Assembly: GCA_022376925.1 (NCBI GenBank) | Contig: JAIOJX010000003.1 | Span: forward strand, 41,215,874 to 41,279,873 | Direction of reading: 5' to 3' | Length of the DNA stretch: 64,000 nt | From: Tragulus kanchil | Lineage: Eukaryota; Chordata; Mammalia; Artiodactyla; Tragulidae | Shown: positions 56,877-64,000 of the stretch, one piece after another | Position numbering within the stretch: the stretch's first letter is position 1 | Layout: each line of letters opens with the position of its first letter | The notes under the pieces: model-generated | What the model was told of the DNA's origin: nothing | What the model saw: the letters and a program-made list of their open reading frames with translations, nothing else | Databases searched by the model: none | Position numbers and translations under genes: made by a program

Positions 56877-59173
56877 GCACCCATCCTTCCTCTCACTTGC
56901 CCACAGGTCCTGTGCCTGGACATTAGGATGAAGTTAGTTTTAACCTCTGCCCTCTCAGGGTTAGTGTCTGGGGGCCTTCAGACTAAATGGACACCAGATA
57001 AATTAGCTACAGGGGGAAAAAAGACAGTTTATTTACACATAAAACATGCATTCATGCTTGCAGGAATGCTCAATGATGGATAACGCAGAGGGGTGGTCAG
57101 AATTTGGAGCTTATATACCATTTTAACAAAGGGAAATACATTGTGGAGGAGTGTATTGTCCACAGGCAAAGGGTCTGTGTGTCCAGGGAGCTAAATTTGA
57201 GGAAGGTAACAAGGAAGTGTATGGAGGAAAACTAATGGTAAATAAGAGTTGTTTTTGCTGGCTAATCTCAATACCATTTCTGGCCATAAGAGTTGTATGA
57301 TGATGTCCTCTACCTGATATGGGAGTGAATGACATTTACAGGTGACTTTACAAAAGAGAAAATGTATGCTCTGCTTTTAGGCCTATAGAGAGAAAGCACA
57401 GAGCGCCTTCTGTGTCTGTGGCTTCTTCACATCAAAATAAGCCGTACACCAAAGTAGCCTATTTTGAGGTGGCATGTGCTGATCCCCTTTGCTGTCTTGC
57501 TGTTTAAAACTTTGGCTGAGGGAGTGTGTGCTGGTTCCTCCTTGTGGGTACAGGTAGCAGAAAGGGTTTGTTAAGGACCAGCCTCAGATGTTTTATTATT
57601 CTTATGCACTCCTCAACCTGGCAGGGATTAGGTCGGCAACAGTAGCTTTTTGTTGGACTCAGTGAGTGAATCAAGGTGTTAAAACTGGTCCTGCTTTGCA
57701 GGATCTTCCCACAGAACACTGTGACAACTGCTTGTTAAGTTAAAATCGTGAGAGAGACTGCAGCAGGTCTGCAGGTACAGGAATTCAACTGCATTCATTT
57801 ACTAAGAGGTTCTTCAGTTGTGGGACATTTTACATTAAACAAATCTAAAAGAGATCATGTATAAACCAGATCACTTTTTCTTTGTTCATTGGCCATCAAG
57901 AAAATGCTTTCTTAATGACTGGATTGCTCTTATCTAGGGTACATCCGTCCCCAGTATCAAGGGTCCGTGGAAATCGAATGAATAATCAGAAGTTTGCTTG
58001 GTGAGTATGCAGTCAAAATGATCACCCATCCTTCCTCTCACTTGCCCACAGGTCCTGTGCCTGGACATTAGGATGAAGTTAGTTTTAACCTCTGCCCTCT
58101 CAGGGTTAGTGTCTGGGGCCTTCAGACTAAATGGACACCAGATAAATTAGCTACAGGGGGAAAAAAGACAGTTTATTTACACATAAAACATGCATTCATG
58201 CTTGCAGGAATGCTCAATGATGGATAACGCAGAGGGGTGGTCAGAATTTGGAGCTTATATACCATTTTAACAAAGGGAAATACATTGTGGAGGAGTGTAT
58301 TGTCCACAGGCAAAGGGTCTGTGTGTCCAGGGAGCTAAATTTGAGGAAGGTAACAAGGAAGTGTATGGAGGAAAACTAATGGTAAATAAGAGTTGTTTTT
58401 GCTGGCTAATCTCAATACCATTTCTGGCCATAAGAGTTGTATGATGATGTCCTCTACCTGATATGGGAGTGAATGACATTTACAGGTGACTTTACAAAAG
58501 AGAAAATGTATGCTCTGCTTTTAGGCCTATAGAGAGAAAGCACAGAGCGCCTTCTGTGTCTGTGGCTTCTTCACATCAAAATAAGCCGTACACCAAAGTA
58601 GCCTATTTTGAGGTGGCATGTGCTGATCCCCTTTGCTGTCTTGCTGTTTAAAACTTTGGCTGAGGGAGTGTGTGCTGGTTCCTCCTTGTGGGTACAGGTA
58701 GCAGAAAGGGTTTGTTAAGGACCAGCCTCAGATGTTTTATTATTCTTATGCACTCCTCAACCTGGCAGGGATTAGGTCGGCAACAGTAGCTTTTTGTTGG
58801 ACTCAGTGAGTGAATCAAGGTGTTAAAACTGGTCCTGCTTTGCAGGATCTTCCCACAGAACACTGCGACAACTGCTTGTTAAGTTAAAATCGTGAGAGAG
58901 ACTGCAGCAGGTCTGCAGGTACAGGAATTCAACTGCATTCATTTACTAAGAGGTTCTTCAGTTGTGGGACATTTTACATTAAACAAATCTAAAAGAGATC
59001 ATGTATAAACCAGATCACTTTTTCTTTGTTCATTGGCCATCAAGAAAATGCTTTCTTAATGACTGGATTGCTCTTATCTACCTACAGGGTACATCCGTCC
59101 CCAGTATCAAGGGTCCGTGGAAATCGAATGAATAATCAGAAGTTTGCTTGGTGAGTATGCAGTCAAAATGATA
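56877..59173. repeat. Tandem pair 16 (unit ~1144 bp)
   Basis: Copy A 56877-58020, copy B 58021-59173, offset 1144. Differences: tgggggcc/tggggcc, cactgtgac/cactgcgac, and a 6-bp insertion in copy B near the end (tatctacctacaggg versus tatctaggg). Confidence 0.97.
56980..57720 (-). mobile_element. Possible LTR-like or other old repeat (pair 16)
   Basis: The block from about 56980 to 57720 (ttcagactaaatggacacca, tggccataagagttgtatga, gcctattttgaggtggcatg) has the feel of a mid-age interspersed repeat, possibly an antisense endogenous retroviral LTR. I cannot name the family and see no open retroviral gene. Second copy at about 58124-58864. Confidence 0.25.
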
Positions 59174-59704
59174 AGAATCTTCAAGTCATACAGGAATTTT
59201 TAATATGGCTGTATTCATTCTTCCTGCTTCTCTGTAGAGAAGTCATGTCTACAGACTGAACTTCATTATTTCCCTTAACTTTGGAAAATTCTAAACAAAC
59301 ATGAATAGAATTCCTTTCCAGCCAAAGTGTTCGCTCACCAAAAACTGAGCCCAACATTTTTTTTCCTAATATATATGGCATATTTCCCAAGAATATCAAC
59401 TGTTACATTTTTAAAGAATGTGTCCCATATATTGAAGACGCGAAGTTTTTTAGTAGGGTTACACAACTCAGATTTTTCTCAGGTACCAATTTCTATTTCT
59501 CAAGAAAATATTCATTTGCATTTTGTAATAATCTATTACATTAATTTCGATGATTACTGTTTAGATGCCGTTTTTCTGACCTTAGTCTTATATATCCAGG
59601 CATATTTGGGGAATAGGAAGATCTTTCACTTGAACAAATATAGTGGTAGAACTTTCCCAAAATAACCTGAAAAGTTATTTTAACCATAGAATACTGATTA
59701 TTGA
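59174..59704. other. Anonymous sequence
   Basis: No gene recognised. A 112-aa frame (59327-59665) is AT-rich with no domain. Confidence 0.5.
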
Positions 59705-59824
59705 TTTTTTAATGTTTTGGCCATGCCTCAGGGCATGTGAAATCAGTTGCTTGACCACGAATGGAACCCTTCCGCCTCTGACGGAAGTGCCAAGTCTTAA
59801 CCACTGGACCAATAGAGAAGTTCC
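59705..59824 (-). mobile_element. Short CHR-type SINE, antisense
   Basis: ttttggccatgcctcagggc, cttgaccacgaatggaaccc, gtcttaaccactggaccaat, gagaagttcc. Diverged, about 120 bp. Confidence 0.78.
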
Positions 59825-59896
59825 TATTCTTTAAAGAGGGAATTTAAAGTGTTTAACCAATACATATAAAACAAAAATCAATATAGATTTTTAAAA

Positions 59897-60218
59897 GATT
59901 TATTTATTTATTTATTTATTTTGGGCGGGGGTCGCGTTGGGGAGGGAAGGGAGCAGGCGGGCCACTTCTATTGCTCTTTCATTTCTCTATGTTCATCCGT
60001 CTTTGTTCTTTGGCTCCTGTGGACCTCCCATCGCAGTGGTGTCTGTCGTTGCTGAGTGCCGGCTCTGGGCACATGCGCTCCAGAGCTCCTGCTCGGTAAT
60101 TGGACACATCGGTCCAGCCGCTCCAAGGCACGTGGGATCTTCCCAGGCCAGGGATCAAACCGGTGCCCCTTGCACTGCAAGGCGGTGTCCTTACCCACTG
60201 GACCACCAGGGGAAGCCC
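59897..60218 (-). mobile_element. CHR-type SINE, antisense, with 17-bp target-site duplication
   Basis: tttatttatttatttattt tail, gctctttcatttctctatgt, gctgagtgccggctctgggc, gcacgtgggatcttcccagg, ggaccaccaggggaagccc. Perfect direct repeats aatatagatttttaaaa at 59880-59896 and 60219-60235. Frames of 60-98 aa here are SINE frames. Confidence 0.95.
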
Positions 60219-60300
60219 AATATAGATTTTTAAAATAAAACCTGTATTTACATTAGTTCATTCTCCATAATTAACCTTTCCACACATAACATATCTTCCA

Positions 60301-60356
60301 TAAAAAGAAAGGAAGGGAGTGAAGGAGGGAAGGGAAAAAAAGAGAAAGAAGGAATT
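60301..60356 (+). repeat. Purine-rich tract
   Basis: About 55 bp composed almost only of A and G (aaaaagaaaggaagggag, gaaggagggaagggaaaaaa), a degenerate (GGAA)n/(A)n simple repeat. Confidence 0.85.
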
Positions 60357-61795
60357 AAAGCATGTACTGTCTTACTACAAAGGTGAATGAAAATTCACAG
60401 GTCTCCATTTTTTTCCTTCACTGAATTGTGCTTAGTATGGGAATTTTGATTAAAATTTGTTTTTTTTTTAAATTTTAAGTAAGGGAAGATGATTACCAAA
60501 GATTGAGCTTCCAAATTAATTTTACTCCTAAGTCAGGATTATTTTTAGACACAAAATAATGACTCTTTAAATCTGAATAGTACCTAATCAGCTCACCTCC
60601 CTTCCCCCAGTAAATCTAATTAACCCTCACAATAGCTCCGTCTTGTTAAATGTTATGCTTTTCTTTGTCACAGAGGGGGAGGTGGCTTACAGAGGAAACA
60701 GTCCTGTGCTCACACACTGTCTAAAAGCTGGGGCGTCCCTCACGGTCCCTATGTCTCATTGTCACTAAAGCACGTTGCTCCCTGTCCCACCTGGAAAGCT
60801 GAGAGGATAATTACGCTGATGGCCAATACATAAAAGGAAAGGAGAAGCCAGGTCCTTTTTTTGACTGCATGGAATTGATGTTGCTTCTTAGTCCAAAGTG
60901 TGTCATGGGAAAGAAACTTCACTACAGACAGATAATATGAGAAGCAGAAGCAGGCGACTTAAGCTAATGGGTGGAGTACCCTGTTGTCAGGGGTGAGAGC
61001 CGGTTTCTAGAACGCGCGCTTTAGTGGCTAAATGTGAAACACAGAGTCCATCACACATTTTCTTTTCTTCACTTTTCCTTTCTAGAGTATTAGAGTAACA
61101 GCAACTCGTTTCTACATAATTCATAGTATTTGATTAGGTCACTTAAATCACTTTTATCTCCAGAGAAGTAATCCATGAAAAACAAAAAGGATCTTTTAAT
61201 ACTAGCCTTGGGAAAATTCAGCTTTTATTTATTCAGTAACATTTATTTACACTCCTGAGCATTAGATTAGAAAGATGAATAAAACATAGTTTCTGTCGTT
61301 ATGGGGCTCACTGTCTTGTCGGTTATGTGTGTGCATGTGAGTGTGATGTCTCACATATATATATACCAAATTGTATCATGCAGTACCATAATATATAATA
61401 AAATATGGATAATGACTTAAGAGATACATTCATACTGCCACGTCTAGAGGGGAATATCTATCAATTCTATTTAAGACAGGTTTGGGAGTGGACAGTAGAG
61501 GAGGGGAAAAATATAAAGAAGGAAGAGGATTCTCAGAAAACTGATCTCCAAGAAGGTTTCTAAGTAAAGACCCAGAAAGATTAAAAAAAATAAAGTATTG
61601 ACAAAGTGCTTTGTTTATTGGTTGAACACATCTACAAAGACCTGGAGACATTTCTGAAGAATCTCGTTGTGAGTTTAGTTAACAATCCTGTTGCATATAC
61701 TACCTGGAATTTTTCTTTCATAAATACTATGAAGCTGGTGTATGGAAATAAATCACTCAGGTAAATAAATCACTCTAGTGAATCACCCAACATAT
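60357..61795. other. Anonymous sequence with possible MIR
   Basis: A MIR-like piece may lie at about 60590-60740 (aattaaccctcacaatagct, gtcacagagggggaggtggc). The rest is unassigned; a short (AT)n occurs at about 61353-61364. No exon recognised. Confidence 0.4.
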
Positions 61796-64000
61796 ACCTC
61801 TACTTAAGCGATAACGGTTTCTGTTTCTTTGTGAAACACTTGCTCTGAAGATCCAGAAGTTTTAAATACTCTAGCCATGGAAATGAAAGTGATCGTTGCT
61901 CTTCCCAAAATAGAAGTTTGGGATCATTTATAGAATTAGTGCCAACTTCAACACTGACTTGGTCCTGGCTTGAGTTACATCCAGAAACACAAATGTCAGT
62001 GAAGATGGGTGATTCTGGTGATGCCAGCAAGTGGTCCAGTCAGTTAAAAAAATATATTGTTCATCACATTATCAATGAAATCTCTGTAAATGATGAAAAA
62101 GCTTGACCCTATAAGTTATGCCTAGAGCATGCATGACCATTGGTAGGTTGTAAACGTCAGCGGCTGTGGTTGAAGTCTCAAACCAATGATTATTATTGAC
62201 TGACAGTGGCTTCACATTGTAAGTAGAGTGTTCTTTGCCTAATGGTAATATGAGAGGCAGCTTCCATCCCCTGGCCTCCTTCCTGTGGCAGCAGTTCCTC
62301 TGGAGCTAGAGAAATGTGTGGAAAAGAATGTCTGTTCAAGACAAACAAACCTGCTGGAATGGAAAGGAAATACGGGTCAAAAATGCACGTAACCAGGAAG
62401 GAGCTGAAAGCACCAGGATGTAAGAGGTCCAGTGACAGATGTTAGGATGGAGTCAGGGCTGTTTATAAGTATCTGCTAACTTTCAGGGATTAAGGAATGG
62501 CACAAGGAACTTCTTGCAAGATATATTAGCAGCCTAATAAAGAACATGAGATCATCAGACAACTCACTTAATACTCAGTTAATCAGAGGTAGCAATCCAG
62601 GACAGATATAAACTCTGCCCATCAGAATGGCTATCTCCCTCTGCCATTCCACCCTGGTCATATTTGAGGGTTGGTGAAGCCTTTGAGGTTCAGCATGTGA
62701 ATTTCATTCTCTCCGTTGTGTCACGGCTCTCCTATTTCACACCTTCCTTTGTCCAGCAGCTCTGTGAACCTTTCTAAGAGCATTTTGCTATTTTTTCTTG
62801 TATATGACAGTGACAGGGAAAATATTTTGCTTCCTGTGGGGCAAATGGACAGAAATGGGGTAAATCTTCTTAGAGGTTGAATGCACAGATAGGCTTTTCT
62901 TCTTGTCTTTTCGATAAAATACCTCTACTTAAGCGATAACGGGAAACACTTGCTCTGAAGATCCAGAAGTTTTAAATACTCTAGCCATGGAAATGAAAGT
63001 GATCGTTGCTCTTCCCAAAATAGAAGTTTGGGATCATTTATAGAATTAGTGCCAACTTCAACACTGACTTGGTCCTGGCTTGAGTTACATCCAGAAACAC
63101 AAATGTCAGTGAAGATGGGTGATTCTGGTGATGCCAGCAAGTGGTCCAGTCAGTTAAAAAAATATATTGTTCATCACATTATCAATGAAATCTCTGTAAA
63201 TGATGAAAAAGCTTGACCCTATAAGTTATGCCTAGAGCATGCATGACCATTGGTAGGTTGTAAACGTCAGCGGCTGTGGTTGAAGTCTCAAACCAATGAT
63301 TATTATTGACTGACAGTGGCTTCACATTGTAAGTAGAGTGTTCTTTGCCTAATGGTAATATGAGAGGCAGCTTCCATCCCCTGGCCTCCTTCCTGTGGCA
63401 GCAGTTCCTCTGGAGCTGGAGAAATGTGTGGAAAAGAATGTCTGTTCAAGACAAACAAACCTGCTGGAATGGAAAGGAAATACGGGTCAAAAATGCACGT
63501 AACCAGGAAGGAGCTGAAAGCACCAGGATGTAAGAGGTCCAGTGACAGATGTTAGGATGGAGTCAGGGCTGTTTATAAGTATCTGCTAACTTTCAGGGAT
63601 TAAGGAATGGCACAAGGAACTTCTTGCAAGATATATTAGCAGCCTAATAAAAGAACATGAGATCATCAGACAACTCACTTAATACTCAGTTAATCAGAGG
63701 TAGCAATCCAGGACAGATATAAACTCTGCCCATCAGAATGGCTATCTCCCTCTGCCATTCCACCCTGGTCATATTTGAGGGTTGGTGAAGCCTTTGAGGT
63801 TCAGCATGTGAATTTCATTCTCTCCGTTGTGTCACGGCTCTCCTATTTCACACCTTCCTTTGTCCAGCAGCTCTGTGAACCTTTCTAAGAGCATTTTGCT
63901 ATTTTTTTTCTTGTATATGACAGTGACAGGGAAAAATATTTTGCTTCCTGTGGGGCAAATGGACAGAAATGGGGTAAATCTTCTTAGAGGGTTGAATGCA
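61796..64000. repeat. Tandem pair 17 (unit ~1110-1125 bp), reaching window end
   Basis: Copy A 61796-62920, copy B 62921 to the window edge. Copy B lacks 15 bp just after its start (aacgggaaacac versus aacggtttctgtttctttgt and on), which shifts the offset from 1125 to 1110. Others: gctagag/gctggag, aataaagaac/aataaaagaac, a T-run longer by two, gaggttg/gagggttg. Confidence 0.96.

Noticed and set aside
6744..64000. A novel family of ~1.1-kb tandem amplifications or a new mobile element
   Set aside because: The 17 units share no sequence with one another, only a length. No common ends, motif or target-site duplication occur at the junctions. A mobile element would bring its own sequence; here each unit is local DNA repeated once.

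Overview
The window is non-coding nuclear DNA from a ruminant, most likely a bovid. It is AT-rich and CpG-poor. It is full of ruminant-specific retroposons: tRNA-Glu/BovB-derived SINEs of the Bov-tA/BOV-A2 type, CHR-type cetartiodactyl SINEs, 3' ends of the RTE-class LINE BovB, and 5'-truncated L1 with the ruminant 3' UTR. Beneath these lie older mammalian repeats (L1M, MIR, MER2, a Tigger-type fragment). I found no exon, RNA gene or promoter that I can defend. The longer open frames are chance frames, frames through SINEs, frames through (TA)n, or remnants of LINE reverse transcriptase, so no CDS is annotated.

Layout: 1-6.7 kb holds unduplicated sequence with CHR and Bov-tA SINEs and a nested L1M/MER2/SINE cluster at 5.5-6.9 kb. 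6.7-20.5 kb carries four tandem pairs, an antisense L1 (11.0-13.1 kb), a BovB split by a Bov-tA (14.9-15.3 kb) and an L1 3' end split by BovB (17.6-18.2 kb). 21.2-29.4 kb is an almost unbroken run of four chained pairs. 29.7-30.2 kb is a Tigger-type relic. 31-49.4 kb carries six more pairs, an inverted (twin-primed) L1 at 34.2-35.1 kb and two (TA)n microsatellites. 49.4-53.9 kb is unduplicated. 53.9-64.0 kb has three more pairs, the last running to the window edge.

The dominant feature is not a gene. Seventeen direct tandem pairs, each with a unit of about 1.03-1.21 kb, are scattered every 2-7 kb. In each pair the copies are almost identical, and the junctions cut through SINEs, LINEs and plain sequence alike. 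About 19 kb of the 64 kb (roughly 29%) is therefore second copies. Uniform unit length, near-zero divergence at every pair and damaged sequence at the inner ends fit unmerged overlaps between assembled pieces (false duplication) far better than biology. The real locus is probably about 45 kb. Features lying in duplicated units are listed in both copies but are probably single in the animal.

Biologically interesting items that do not depend on the duplication: a bare poly(A) insertion with a 16-bp target-site duplication at a TT|AAAA site, the twin-primed L1, and several nested insertions with readable target-site duplications. I found no new biological system.
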